A DNA stretch of 64,000 nt from Bhargavaea cecembensis (GCF_000826125.2 NZ_LN651373.1:250172-314171); one strand, 5' to 3'; positions 35,013 through 44,171 are shown, numbered from the stretch's first letter. The notes: generated by a model from the letters alone, not told the origin. Numbers and translations are program-made.

Positions 35013-36452
35013 ATGAAAAGCCAAAACAGCAACCGATACATTGTGTTCATTACGCTGATCGCCACGCTTGGCGGCCTGCTGTTCGGATATGATACCGCGG
35101 TAATTTCCGGTGCGGAGCAGTCGCTGCAGAAGTATCTGATCGACAGTCTCGGCCTCAGTTCATTCGTCCACGGGTTCACGGTTTCCAGTGCGCTCATCGG
35201 GTGCATCATCGGGGGAGCGGTGTCCGGGCTGTTCTCGAACAACCTCGGCCGCCGGAACTCGCTCATCGTCGCGGCGCTGCTGTTCACGGTGTCGGCACTC
35301 GGCTCGGCTTATCCGGAGCTCCTGTTCTTCACGAAAGATGAGCCGACGATCGGGCTGCTCGTCATGTTCAACATCTACCGGATCCTCGGCGGGATCGGCG
35401 TCGGCCTCGCATCCGCGATTTCCCCGACGTACATCGGTGAAATCGCCCCGGCCGCCATCCGGGGGAAACTCGTGTCGTGGTATCAGTTCGCTGTCATCTT
35501 CGGCATGCTCGTCGTCTACTTCGTCAACTGGGGCATTGCGAGCGGGCAGACCCGCGAATGGATCAACGACGTCGGCTGGCGGTTTATGTTCGCCTCCGAG
35601 ACGATCCCGGCGCTGCTGTTCTTCTTCCTGCTGTTCTGCGTGCCGGAAACCCCGAGATTCCTCGCATCCCGGAACCGGAATGACGAGGCGTTCAATGTGC
35701 TGCAAAAGCTGAACGGCACGAAAGAAAAGGCCGAAAGCATCCTGCTGGAAATCAAGGCGTCGCTGAACGCGCCGAACCGGTCCGGCAAGCTGTTCTCATA
35801 CGGCCGGACAGTCATCATTGTCGGCATCATGCTGTCGATCTTCCAGCAATTTGTCGGGATCAACGTCGCGCTCTACTATGCGCCGCGGATTTTTGAAAGC
35901 ATGGGCGCTGGGCAAAGCGCCTCGATGGTCCAGACCGTTGTCATGGGACTCGTCAACGTCGTCTTTACGGTGATCGCGATCATGACGGTTGAGAAATGGG
36001 GGAGAAAGCCGCTCCTCATCATCGGCTCGATCGGCATGGCGGTCGGCATGTTCGGCGTCGTGGGACTCGCTTCATTCCACGTGATCGGCCCATCGACGCT
36101 CGTCTTCATCATCATTTACACTGCGTCGTTCATGATGTCCTGGGGACCGATCTGCTGGGTCATGCTCGCAGAGATCTTCCCGAACAAAATCCGCGGACAG
36201 GCGATGGCGATCGCCGTCGCCGCGCAGTGGGCTGCCAACTTCTTCATTTCGTCCACCTACCCGGCCATGATGGACTTCAGCGGCGCCCTCACGTACGGAT
36301 TCTACGGGCTGATGAGCGTACTGTCCGCCTTGTTCGTCCTGAAGTGGGTGCCTGAAACGAAAGGCAAGACGCTCGAGGAACTCGAAGGTCTCTGGGGAGA
36401 AGAGGAAGAGGAAGTGGCTTCCGGCGGCATGAGTGAAGCACGCCATAGCTGA
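35013..36452 (+). CDS. MFS sugar porter (probable D-xylose/H+ symporter)
   Basis: A 479-aa protein with 12 membrane helices and sugar-porter signatures: GGLLFGYDTAVISGAE in helix 1, RIxGGIGVGLASAISPTYIGEIAPAAIRGKL, PETPRFL, QQFVGINVALYYAP (helix 7), MLAEIFPNKIRGQAMAI and VPETKGKTLEEL. The context (xylAB upstream, xylR downstream) points to xylose. ATG 35013 is chosen from alignment with family N-termini although its ribosome binding site is weak; an in-frame GTG at 34986 is the alternative. A cre-like GAAAGCGCTTTAA lies at 34923-34935. Confidence 0.92.
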   Translation: MKSQNSNRYIVFITLIATLGGLLFGYDTAVISGAEQSLQKYLIDSLGLSSFVHGFTVSSALIGCIIGGAVSGLFSNNLGRRNSLIVAALLFTVSALGSAYPELLFFTKDEPTIGLLVMFNIYRILGGIGVGLASAISPTYIGEIAPAAIRGKLVSWYQFAVIFGMLVVYFVNWGIASGQTREWINDVGWRFMFASETIPALLFFFLLFCVPETPRFLASRNRNDEAFNVLQKLNGTKEKAESILLEIKASLNAPNRSGKLFSYGRTVIIVGIMLSIFQQFVGINVALYYAPRIFESMGAGQSASMVQTVVMGLVNVVFTVIAIMTVEKWGRKPLLIIGSIGMAVGMFGVVGLASFHVIGPSTLVFIIIYTASFMMSWGPICWVMLAEIFPNKIRGQAMAIAVAAQWAANFFISSTYPAMMDFSGALTYGFYGLMSVLSALFVLKWVPETKGKTLEELEGLWGEEEEEVASGGMSEARHS

Positions 36453-36459
36453 AGGAAAG

Positions 36460-36494
36460 AGCCGGAGAGCGGGTAGTGCGTTCTCCGGCTTTTT
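36460..36494 (+). terminator. terminator of the xylAB-porter operon
   Basis: AGCCGGAGA and TCTCCGGCT form a 9-bp stem followed by TTTT, 8 bp past the porter stop codon. Confidence 0.88.
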
Positions 36495-36553
36495 CTGTCG
36501 GCGGGGGAAACGTGGTATTCTGGTTGATAACAGGCAGGAGCAGGGGAGGACAT

Positions 36554-37795
36554 ATGAGGCAGATTCAGACAGGCAACCAAGCAATGGTGAAAACCATCAA
36601 CAAGTCCATCGTCCTGGACTTGATCATCCAAAACGGCCCGATCTCCCGGGCGGACATTTCCAAAGAAACCGGACTCAACCGCGCCACCGTCTCGACGATG
36701 GTCGCCGAACTGATCGAGGACTCGTTCGTGTTTGAAATCGGAGAAGGGAAATCAAGCGGCGGCCGCAAGCCGGTCATGCTTTATTTCAACGAACGGGCCG
36801 GATTTGCGGTCGGGATTGACCTCGGCGTGAACTATCTGCTCGGCGTGTTGACGGATCTGAACGGAGCGGTCGTCGAAGAAATCTCGGTGCCGCTCTCGGA
36901 CCGGGAAGAAGAACGGGTGATGGAGGAACTGGAAGTGATGGTGCGCAAGCTGATCGGGCGTGCTCCGGAAAGCCCGTACGGCGTCGTCGGCATCGGCGTC
37001 GGCGTCCCGGGAATCGTCGACCGCGAAGGCAAAATCCTGTTCGCCCCGAACCTTGGCTGGCGCGACGTCGAACTGAAACCCCGGCTCGAGCGGACATTCG
37101 GCGTCCCCGTCCAGATCATCAACGAAGCCAACGCCGGCGCAAACGGCGAATGCCTATACGGCGCCGGAAAACTCGCCGCCGACCAAGTCTACATCTCCAT
37201 CGGCATCGGCATCGGCGCCGGCATTATCATCGACGGCCAACTCTACTCCGGCAAAACCGGCATCGCCGGAGAAGTCGGCCACATGACCATCCAAGCGACA
37301 GGCGAACGGTGCCGGTGCGGCAACTATGGATGCTGGGAGCTGTATGCGTCGGAGAAGGCGTTGCTGGGGGAAGTGGGGGAGGGAGAGAGCGGGGTGAGTG
37401 GAGTGAGTGACAGTGCGGGGGACGGAGCGGGCGGTGTTCCGGGTGAGCGTGTTGCGGCAGAGGAAGGCGACCGGCTGGAAGCCATCCTGGCACGTGCCAA
37501 AGCCGGCGACCCGCACATCCTCAAGGCGCTCGAAAAGGTTGGCGCCTCCATCGGCATCGGCCTCATCTCCATCATCCACGCCTTCAACCCCGACACCCTC
37601 ATCATCGGCAACCGTCTCGCCCGGTTCGGCGAATGGCTGAGAGAGCCTATTGATCGGGTGCTGGAAGAACGACTCGCCACCCATCAAGGCGAAACACCAG
37701 AGATTCAATTCTCCTTGTTGGGACGGGATTCATGCGCCGTCGGAGCGGCGGCGTTTCGGATTACCGGGTTTTTGGAGAAGTTGGGGGCGGAATAG
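36554..37795 (+). CDS. xylR: xylose repressor, ROK family
   Basis: A 413-aa protein. N-terminal winged helix (GNQAMVKTINKSIVLDLI, GPISRADISKETGLNRATVSTMVAELI) followed by the ROK sugar-binding/kinase-like fold: GIDLGVNYLLGVLTDLNG, VGVGVPGIVD, NEANAGANGECLYG, IGIGIGAGII and the zinc site GERCRCGNYGCWELYASEKA. GGGAGGA precedes ATG 36554. Expected to bind the CTTTGTTT/AAACAAAG operator before xylA and to be released by xylose. A Gly/Ser/Glu-rich insert (about residues 272-302) after the zinc site is unusual for the family. Own transcription unit downstream of the operon it controls. Confidence 0.93.
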   Translation: MRQIQTGNQAMVKTINKSIVLDLIIQNGPISRADISKETGLNRATVSTMVAELIEDSFVFEIGEGKSSGGRKPVMLYFNERAGFAVGIDLGVNYLLGVLTDLNGAVVEEISVPLSDREEERVMEELEVMVRKLIGRAPESPYGVVGIGVGVPGIVDREGKILFAPNLGWRDVELKPRLERTFGVPVQIINEANAGANGECLYGAGKLAADQVYISIGIGIGAGIIIDGQLYSGKTGIAGEVGHMTIQATGERCRCGNYGCWELYASEKALLGEVGEGESGVSGVSDSAGDGAGGVPGERVAAEEGDRLEAILARAKAGDPHILKALEKVGASIGIGLISIIHAFNPDTLIIGNRLARFGEWLREPIDRVLEERLATHQGETPEIQFSLLGRDSCAVGAAAFRITGFLEKLGAE

Positions 37796-37851
37796 CAAGG
37801 TAAAAGATATTGACACGCTCGGCAAGGGTAATTAAGAGACATAATGAGCGG

Positions 37852-37884
37852 CTCAAAGCATCAGCCAACTGGCGGTGCTTTGAG
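37852..37884. other. perfect two-level hairpin in AT-rich gap
   Basis: CTCAAAGCA and TGCTTTGAG (9 bp) enclose an inner GCC-AACT-GGC stem. It lies about 60 bp past xylR but lacks a T-run. The stretch 37796-38247 has no convincing gene. Confidence 0.5.
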
Positions 37885-38247
37885 GCGTATAAAAGATAGT
37901 CTTATTCATCCGACGAGTAACTGCCATGGGAATTAAAAATAGGCATGACTTGAATATAGAACGAGTAATACAACTTATGTTTTGATGGTTTACCGTCTAG
38001 GTCCTTTTATATGGGACTGAAGCTAAAGGAACATAGAATAGAAAACATGGCCAATGGTTTCTCTAACTAAGTTCTTCTAAGCGAAACCACCACCATAATT
38101 AAGCTGAAAGTGCAAATAAAAAAGTTGAAAAGCCCTAAAAATTCATTGCTATCAACTACAAATTATTTTACTATTAGATATATTTTTGGTATTATAAATC
38201 AAACTGGTGTTCTTAGATTTATGATATATAGATAGGGTGGGATTCCT

Positions 38248-39087
38248 ATGAAGATTACTGAGGCAAGGTATCACGAGAATGGGAAGGTTCATATGATTGC
38301 CCTTAATCAGATGACAGTGCGTAGATATGAAAATCATTACAAAGGAAAACTGTATTGTCCTACACCCGCTTGTTCTGCCCGTGTTACATTCTGTGCTGGC
38401 CGCACTCCGTACTATAAAACATGGAATCTGGATAATCATTCAAACAACTGTCTACATAAGTTCGAGAGAATACCAAAGCAATTTGGAACCCATTCCGGCG
38501 AAGTTTTCATCGTTAATCTCAGCAGGAAGCGTCGTAGCGATGCACTGAATGAGGCATATAGATTATCGCTGATGACAGATGAAGAAATAGATGAAGCAAG
38601 AGCCAGAAGAAAGGCTTCAAGGAAAAACAAACAACAAGAAACAACGAGTGATAAGAAGATAATAAAACCATCTATACAAACTTCATTGTTTGATGGTGAA
38701 GAAGAAGAGAAGTTAAAGGTTCGCGGTAAAAACATCATGAAACGAGACGTTGATCGTATTACGCAGAATGACATAGGTGAAATCCGCTTAGTAACTGGAT
38801 TTGTAGAGAAAATCGACCTGCTTGATAACGTTGCTACTTTTATGGTAATGAAGAATGGGGCTACAATTAAAGTATTATTTGAAGAAGCATTCGTTGCCGA
38901 TCCGGAAAATAAGGCTTATCTTAATAACTTCCATGTGCCTAAGAGATATATCGAGAAAAATGGAAGAGCTATTTTTAATGGTATCGGTGAAATCAGGACG
39001 AGGGAAGATCAGCTTATACTAACGTTATATCATGGAAACGACTTCTATTTTGATGGTCATAACATGCTAAGATTGGGTTTTGCGTAA
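38248..39087 (+). CDS. hypothetical protein with cysteine-rich N-terminus, 279 aa
   Basis: Not recognised. The N-terminal third has a Cys/His cluster (CPTPACSARVTFC...NHSNNCLH, about 33-72) that could bind zinc and loosely resembles competence CoiA-type N-termini. The middle is charged and lysine-rich (RRKASRKNKQQETTSDKK). The C-terminal half (150-279) is a beta-rich region (IGEIRLVTGFVEKIDLLDNVATFMVMKNGATIKVLFEE). ATG 38248 follows GGTGGG. It is isolated, AT-rich and followed by its own terminator, so probably acquired. A nucleic-acid-related role is a guess only. Confidence 0.7.
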   Translation: MKITEARYHENGKVHMIALNQMTVRRYENHYKGKLYCPTPACSARVTFCAGRTPYYKTWNLDNHSNNCLHKFERIPKQFGTHSGEVFIVNLSRKRRSDALNEAYRLSLMTDEEIDEARARRKASRKNKQQETTSDKKIIKPSIQTSLFDGEEEEKLKVRGKNIMKRDVDRITQNDIGEIRLVTGFVEKIDLLDNVATFMVMKNGATIKVLFEEAFVADPENKAYLNNFHVPKRYIEKNGRAIFNGIGEIRTREDQLILTLYHGNDFYFDGHNMLRLGFA

Positions 39088-39093
39088 ACTTTA

Positions 39094-39126
39094 ACCGCTA
39101 CCGGATTAAACGGTAGCGGTCTATTT
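39094..39126 (+). terminator. terminator of the 279-aa gene
   Basis: ACCGCTACCG and CGGTAGCGGT form a 10-bp perfect stem followed by CTATTTAT. It may serve both this gene and the convergent tetR gene. Confidence 0.82.
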
Positions 39127-39727
39127 ATAATTCGCTTCTTTTTAGCCCCTCCAACACCACCCCAAACAGCACTCGCTGCTCATCCTTCAACGAAATCCTC
39201 CCCCGGTTCAAGCTCCAGTTATACAGAACCCCCCGCATGGCATGAATCAGCACGGTGACAATCTCATGTGCCGTATAGCCCGGTTTGAATTCCCCGTTGT
39301 CGACGCCTTCCTGGCACAGTTCCAACAGAATCCCGTACAGCGGCCGGTCCGGATTCAAGAAGTAAGAGGATCTTTCCGTGCTCAGTTCCTGTTCGTAAAT
39401 CGTCCGAGTTACGTCCCAGCCGATGTCATTTTGAATATAGGTCATTTGAAGATCGAGGAACAGGGCGAGCCGGTCCAGGACCGGTTGTTTGGCGTCGAGC
39501 CGGGGGACGATGTGGTCGACGTAGAATTGGTCGATTTCCTTGAATTGCTCGGCGAAGACTTCGTGTTTGCTCGTGAAGTGGTTGTAGAAGGCGCCTTTGG
39601 ATGTGTTGGTTTTGGCGATGATTTCGTCGACGGTGACGTTGTTGAAGCCGCGTTCGTGGAACATTGCAATGGCGGTCTCGGTGATTTTGCGTTTTGTTTC
39701 CTGGCCTCTTTTTTGACGGGCATCCAT
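39125..39727 (-). CDS. TetR-family regulator of the 3-hydroxybutyrate operon
   Basis: A 200-aa protein with an N-terminal TetR helix-turn-helix (RKITETAIAMFHERGFNNVTVDEIIAKTNTSKGAFYNHFTSKHEVF) and a C-terminal ligand/dimer domain. It is divergent from the bdh operon; two AGAC-N4-GTCT palindromes lie in the shared intergenic region. I infer repression of that operon and of itself, relieved by a pathway metabolite such as an acyl-CoA. Confidence 0.88.
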   Translation of the reverse strand: MDARQKRGQETKRKITETAIAMFHERGFNNVTVDEIIAKTNTSKGAFYNHFTSKHEVFAEQFKEIDQFYVDHIVPRLDAKQPVLDRLALFLDLQMTYIQNDIGWDVTRTIYEQELSTERSSYFLNPDRPLYGILLELCQEGVDNGEFKPGYTAHEIVTVLIHAMRGVLYNWSLNRGRISLKDEQRVLFGVVLEGLKRSEL

Positions 39728-39771
39728 ATAATCAAACCTTTCGGAATATTTCTATTTAGTCATTGACAAGC

Positions 39772-39812
39772 AGACTATGGTCTGTCATTTTAATAGTTAC
39801 AGACTGTAGTCT
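39772..39812. promoter_or_regulatory. two AGAC-N4-GTCT operators for the TetR regulator
   Basis: AGACTATGGTCT (39772-39783) and AGACTGTAGTCT (39801-39812) are two 12-bp dyads with centres 29 bp apart, between tetR and bdhA. Adjacent 3-bp extensions (TGT and ACA) form a larger inverted repeat across both sites. Confidence 0.72.
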
Positions 39813-39851
39813 CTTTATTATTTCGGACATTCGGCAAGTTGTAAAGGAGGT

Positions 39852-39865
39852 TGAAAGCGCTATCA
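39852..39865 (+). promoter_or_regulatory. cre site (CcpA) before bdhA
   Basis: TGAAAGCGCTATCA fits the consensus TGWNANCGNTNWCA at every fixed position, 42 bp before the bdhA start. Indicates carbon catabolite repression of 3-hydroxybutyrate use. Confidence 0.8.
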
Positions 39866-39906
39866 TTCATGTTTGTTATGCAGCTGAGTGAATTGGGGGG
39901 AGCTGA

Positions 39907-40662
39907 ATGAAAGAAAGAGTGGTCGTGGTGACGGGCGGTGCGCAGGGGATCGGTTATGCGATCGCCAAGAGGTTTGCGGAGGCGGGGGACTTCGTGGCCA
40001 TTGCCGATCTGAATGAAGAAAAGGCAATGCAGGCAGCACGGCAGCTCGGCGATTCTGCTCGTGGGTTTCGGTTAGACATTACGGATAGCTCGGCTATTTC
40101 GGCGTTCGTGAAAGAGTTGATTGAAGAGAAAGGCCAGATTGATGTATTGGTCAATAACGCAGGTCTGCAGCACCGGGACAAGATCGAGGATTTTCCGGAG
40201 GAGATGTGGCGGCAGCTCATCGATGTGCTGCTGACAGGACCTTTCCTGATGACAAAAGCTGTATTGCCCTTCATGAAGGAGCGAAGAAACGGGAGGATCA
40301 TCAACATTTCTTCGGTCCACGGAGAAGTGGCCACCCCGGAGAAGTCGGCGTATGTGTCGGCAAAGCATGGGCTGCTCGGTTTCACGAAGACGGCTGCCAT
40401 CGAGACAGCGACACACGGCATTACGGTAAATGCCGTACTTCCGGGTCCGGTGGCGACGGACTTGCTGATGCGGCAGATCCACGGACTGATGAATGAACAC
40501 CGGCTGAGCGAAGAGGAAGCATTGGCAGCGGTTATGTACCCTCGGCAGCCGATGCAACGGTTTATTCAGCCTGAAGAGATTGCGAACACCGTGTTCTTTC
40601 TGGCGTCCGAAGGGGCGGGGGCCATCACGGGGGAAGAGATCAGCGTTTCCGGCGGGATGTAA
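39907..40662 (+). CDS. bdhA: 3-hydroxybutyrate dehydrogenase (SDR family)
   Basis: A 251-aa short-chain dehydrogenase: NAD-binding TGGAQGIG (9-16), acidic D36 after beta-2 (IADLNEEKA, favouring NAD+), NNAG, Ser in ISSVHGEVATPEKSAY and the YxxxK pair YVSAK, with PGPVATDL after it. The ISSVHGEVATPEKSAYVSAKHG stretch is the best clue to the 3-hydroxybutyrate dehydrogenase subgroup, and the acetoacetyl-CoA synthetase downstream supports it. It oxidises (R)-3-hydroxybutyrate to acetoacetate. GGGGGGAG precedes ATG 39907. Confidence 0.87.
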   Translation: MKERVVVVTGGAQGIGYAIAKRFAEAGDFVAIADLNEEKAMQAARQLGDSARGFRLDITDSSAISAFVKELIEEKGQIDVLVNNAGLQHRDKIEDFPEEMWRQLIDVLLTGPFLMTKAVLPFMKERRNGRIINISSVHGEVATPEKSAYVSAKHGLLGFTKTAAIETATHGITVNAVLPGPVATDLLMRQIHGLMNEHRLSEEEALAAVMYPRQPMQRFIQPEEIANTVFFLASEGAGAITGEEISVSGGM

Positions 40663-40708
40663 TCGTGTGGGATGGGGTTCCACCATTCAATCATGAGGGG
40701 GAAAATAC

Positions 40709-42037
40709 ATGAACCAGGCGGAGTTCAATAGGATTGAGAAAAGTACGGTTTCCAAGACGATGAAACGGATATTGCCGTTTGTTCTGCTGTTGTATGTGAT
40801 CGCTTATCTGGACCGGGTCAACCTTGGGTATGCGGCGTTGGAAATGAACGCGGACCTGGCGCTGACGGCGGAAGTATTCGGCTTGCTCTCCGGAATCTTT
40901 TTCATCGGATATTTCTTCTTTGAAATTCCGAGCAACATGATCATGAGCAAGGTCGGGGCAAAGCTGTGGATCATGCGCATCATGGTGACGTGGGGGATTG
41001 TCATCGTGCTGACCGGATTTGCCCAGTCGGCGACCCATCTGTATATTCTCCGCTTCCTGCTCGGGGTCGCAGAAGCCGGGTTCTTCCCGGGGGTGATCTT
41101 GTACCTGACGTATTGGTTCCGTTCCTCCGAGCGGGGAAGAGCGACGGCCGTGCTGTTGTTGGCTCTGCCGATCGGCGGAATTATCGGCGCGCCTTTGTCC
41201 ACTTGGATCATCGATAACATCGCATGGGCCGGAATGGAAGGCTGGCGCTGGATGTTCATCCTGGAAGGGATTCCGGCTGTGCTGCTTGGCGTAGTGGTCC
41301 TTTTCTACATGACCAACCGGCCGGCGGATGCGAAGTGGCTGACGAACGAAGAGAAGGATTGGCTGGAGAGCGAGCTTGCTGCGGAACGGAAGATTTCCTC
41401 CTCGATAAACAAAGTCTCGAAGCTGGAAATGATCAAAGATTCGCGGGTATGGAAACTGTCCCTTCTGTATTTCGCCGGCTACAGCGCCGTTTACGGATTG
41501 TCGTTCTGGTTGCCGACGATTATCAAATCACTGTCTGTGAGCACGACGACGAACATGGAAATCGGCTGGCTGGCCATGATCCCGTCGCTCGTCGGCATTC
41601 CGGCCATCCTGTTCTTCGGATGGAACGCGGACCGGACTGGTGCGCACAAGCCTCACCTGCTGTTTGCCTTCCTCATCGCCATTGTCGGGTTTATCGGCTG
41701 TGGGCTGTCGAGTTCCGTGATTCCGGTCGTGTTCATGCTGACAATCACGTCGTTCGGCTTGTACGGATTTACCGGGTGCTTCTTCGCTTACATGACGTTC
41801 TTCTTTACGGAAAGCACGGCGCCGGTCGGCATTGCGCTTGTGAATTCATTCGCCGCTCTTGGCGGGTTCGTCGGACCGATGATTTTGGGGATGGTGTCGC
41901 TGCAACAGGGCATGTTCATCCTCTCCGGAATGCTCATCGTGGGAGCGATCACGCTCATGACATTGAAATTGCAAAAGAACATTGCGAAAAAAGAAGTGAT
42001 CGAGGAAGAACAAGTCAAGGCAAAGGTAATGGTTTAA
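40709..42037 (+). CDS. MFS transporter, anion:cation symporter type
   Basis: A 442-aa protein with 12 membrane helices. ACS-type features: LLYVIAYLDRVNLGYAAL in helix 1, GIFFIGYFFFEIPSNMIMSKVGAKLW, FLLGVAEAGFFPGVILYLTYWFRSSERGRATA. The family carries carboxylates such as hexuronates, phthalate and tartrate. Position between 3-hydroxybutyrate dehydrogenase and acetoacetyl-CoA synthetase implies uptake of 3-hydroxybutyrate or acetoacetate. ATG 40709 has GAGGGGG upstream. Confidence 0.9.
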   Translation: MNQAEFNRIEKSTVSKTMKRILPFVLLLYVIAYLDRVNLGYAALEMNADLALTAEVFGLLSGIFFIGYFFFEIPSNMIMSKVGAKLWIMRIMVTWGIVIVLTGFAQSATHLYILRFLLGVAEAGFFPGVILYLTYWFRSSERGRATAVLLLALPIGGIIGAPLSTWIIDNIAWAGMEGWRWMFILEGIPAVLLGVVVLFYMTNRPADAKWLTNEEKDWLESELAAERKISSSINKVSKLEMIKDSRVWKLSLLYFAGYSAVYGLSFWLPTIIKSLSVSTTTNMEIGWLAMIPSLVGIPAILFFGWNADRTGAHKPHLLFAFLIAIVGFIGCGLSSSVIPVVFMLTITSFGLYGFTGCFFAYMTFFFTESTAPVGIALVNSFAALGGFVGPMILGMVSLQQGMFILSGMLIVGAITLMTLKLQKNIAKKEVIEEEQVKAKVMV

Positions 42038-42052
42038 GAGGGGGTTGTGGAC

Positions 42053-44041
42053 ATGACGGGTTACACACAAGGAGAGGTTATTTGGAAGCCGTCCGCGGAG
42101 CGGGTGGAGCATTCGGTGATGAGCGATTATATGGGCTGGCTGAAAGAAAAGAAAGGCGTGGAAGTGAACGATTATGCCGAGCTTTGGAAATGGTCGGTGG
42201 ATGAGCTTGAGCGGTTCTGGGAAAGCATCTGGGCGTATTGCGGAGTAGTAGGCGAGCCGTCTTACTCCAAAGTGCTTGATGGAGACTCTATGATCGGGGC
42301 GAAGTGGTTTGAGGGCGCAACGATCAATTTCACAGAGAACGTGTTTGCGGGCCGGGATCGCAGCAAGACGGCGCTTTATTTCCGTTCGGAATCGACGCCG
42401 ACAGGGTCAATGAGCTGGGAGGAGCTGGAGAAGCAGGTCGCGTCTGTTGCATGGAAGCTGAAGGAAATGGGCGTGAAGGCCGGGGACCGGGTTGCCGCTT
42501 ATCTGCCGAACATCCCGGAAGCGGCGATCGCCTTTCTGGCGACGGCCAGCATCGGGGCCGTCTGGTCGATCTGCTCGCCTGACTTTGGTTCGAAGAGCGT
42601 AATTACGCGGCTTGGGCAGATTGAGCCTGCGGTCCTTATTGCAGCGGACGGGTATGCGTATAACGGAAAAGTCTTCGACAAGCAGAGTGAATTGGAGGAG
42701 ATCCGGAGGCAATTGCCGACAGTGAAACAGACGGTGGTCGTTCCGTACATTGGGGAAGACGTTCCGGAAGGCTGCATGGCGTGGAACGACCTGCTCGGAG
42801 AAGACGTTCCGCTTGCCGCGGAGCCGTTGCCGTTCAGCCATCCGCTATGGATTGTCTACTCATCCGGCACGACCGGACTGCCGAAGCCGATCGTCCACAG
42901 CCATGGAGGCATCGTTCTGGAAAATAAAAAACTCATGATGATTCAGCACGACCTCAGACCGGATGACGTCGTTTTCTGGTACTCCTCGACCGGCTGGATC
43001 ATGTGGAACCTGCTCATCGGCAGTTGGCTCGCCGGTTCTGCCATCGTCCTGTATGACGGCAGTCCATTTTATCCGGATGAAGGGGCACTGTGGGAACTCG
43101 CCGAAGAAACCGGCATCACCTTCTTCGGCACGAGCGCCCCGTTCATCACCAACTCGGCGAAGATGGGTGCCCATCCTAAGGAGAAGTATGACTTGAGCAA
43201 GCTGAAGTCCGTCTTTTCCACCGGTGCGCCGCTCACCGCAGACGGCTACGAGTGGATCTATGAACATGTAAAGTCCGATGTCTGGCTCGTCTCGGTCAGC
43301 GGCGGTACGGACATCAGCGCTGCATTTGTCGGCGGCGTCCCGATTGAGTCCGTGCGCGTCGGGGAAATTCAAGGAAGATCGCTCGGCGTGGCAACAGAAG
43401 CATTCGACGAAGAAGGGAATCCGTTGATCGGCGAAGTCGGCGAACTTGTCGTCACCAAGCCGATGCCGAGCATGCCGCTCTACTTCTGGGGGGACGAAGG
43501 GAACGAGCGTTACCACGAAAGCTACTTCGATCATTATCCGGGAATCTGGAAACACGGCGACTGGATTAAGATTGATGAGAAAGGCCGGTGCATCATCTAC
43601 GGACGCTCCGACTCCACGATCAATCGATCCGGCGTCCGGATGGGCACGAGCGACTTGTACCGCGTCATTGCAAGTATCGACGAAGTGTTCGACAGCCTCG
43701 TCATCGATTTGGAGGTTATCGGGAAAACCGCGTCGCTCCTATTGTTCGTCGTGCTGAAGGAAGGCGTGGAAATGAATGACGCGTTGGAAGCGCGGATCAA
43801 AGGAGCGATCCGGGAGCAGCTGTCCCCAAGGTTTGCACCGGACCGGATTTATCCGGTTGACGACATCCCGAAAACGCTGAACGGCAAAAAGCTGGAGGTC
43901 CCGATCCGCAAACTGCTGCTCGGATTTGAAGCGGAACGCATGATTAATGCAGACTCCATGAGCAACCCAGAGTCCCTGCCGTTCTTCATGGAACTGGCGA
44001 AGGAGTTGGAAGGGGAGCGGGTGGAGAAGTTGTTTTTTTAA
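42053..44041 (+). CDS. acetoacetyl-CoA synthetase
   Basis: A 662-aa acyl-adenylate-forming enzyme with the ACAS N-terminal region (MSDYMGWLKEKKG, WAYCGVVGEPSYSKVL), AMP-binding signature YSSGTTGLPKPIVHSHGG, and the C-terminal core lysine motif TLNGKKLEVPIRKLLLG typical of acetoacetate-CoA ligases. It activates acetoacetate with ATP and CoA; a thiolase encoded elsewhere would yield acetyl-CoA. ATG 42053 with GAGGGGG upstream is preferred over GTG 42047. Last gene of the operon, followed by a terminator. Confidence 0.92.
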   Translation: MTGYTQGEVIWKPSAERVEHSVMSDYMGWLKEKKGVEVNDYAELWKWSVDELERFWESIWAYCGVVGEPSYSKVLDGDSMIGAKWFEGATINFTENVFAGRDRSKTALYFRSESTPTGSMSWEELEKQVASVAWKLKEMGVKAGDRVAAYLPNIPEAAIAFLATASIGAVWSICSPDFGSKSVITRLGQIEPAVLIAADGYAYNGKVFDKQSELEEIRRQLPTVKQTVVVPYIGEDVPEGCMAWNDLLGEDVPLAAEPLPFSHPLWIVYSSGTTGLPKPIVHSHGGIVLENKKLMMIQHDLRPDDVVFWYSSTGWIMWNLLIGSWLAGSAIVLYDGSPFYPDEGALWELAEETGITFFGTSAPFITNSAKMGAHPKEKYDLSKLKSVFSTGAPLTADGYEWIYEHVKSDVWLVSVSGGTDISAAFVGGVPIESVRVGEIQGRSLGVATEAFDEEGNPLIGEVGELVVTKPMPSMPLYFWGDEGNERYHESYFDHYPGIWKHGDWIKIDEKGRCIIYGRSDSTINRSGVRMGTSDLYRVIASIDEVFDSLVIDLEVIGKTASLLLFVVLKEGVEMNDALEARIKGAIREQLSPRFAPDRIYPVDDIPKTLNGKKLEVPIRKLLLGFEAERMINADSMSNPESLPFFMELAKELEGERVEKLFF

Positions 44042-44098
44042 TAGCCGACGCGCCATTGTGGGTTAAAAAGAATGAACTCCTGAAGTTATAAAACAGCA

Positions 44099-44140
44099 AT
44101 GCCCTTTAGTAGCCTGAACGGTTACTGAAGGGCATTTCAT
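44099..44140. terminator. terminator between acetoacetyl-CoA synthetase and small leftward gene
   Basis: AATGCCCTTTAGTAGCC and GGTTACTGAAGGGCATT form a long stem with one mismatch and TTTC after it. Symmetry lets it work for both convergent genes. Confidence 0.82.
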
Positions 44141-44171
44141 TGATTCGCTGAAATCTAAGTTGCGTCTCCAT

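Noticed and set aside
39869-39910. 13-codon leader peptide before bdhA
   Set aside because: AGGAGG lies about 18 nt from the ATG, too far for efficient initiation; the string overlaps the cre region and no attenuator follows.
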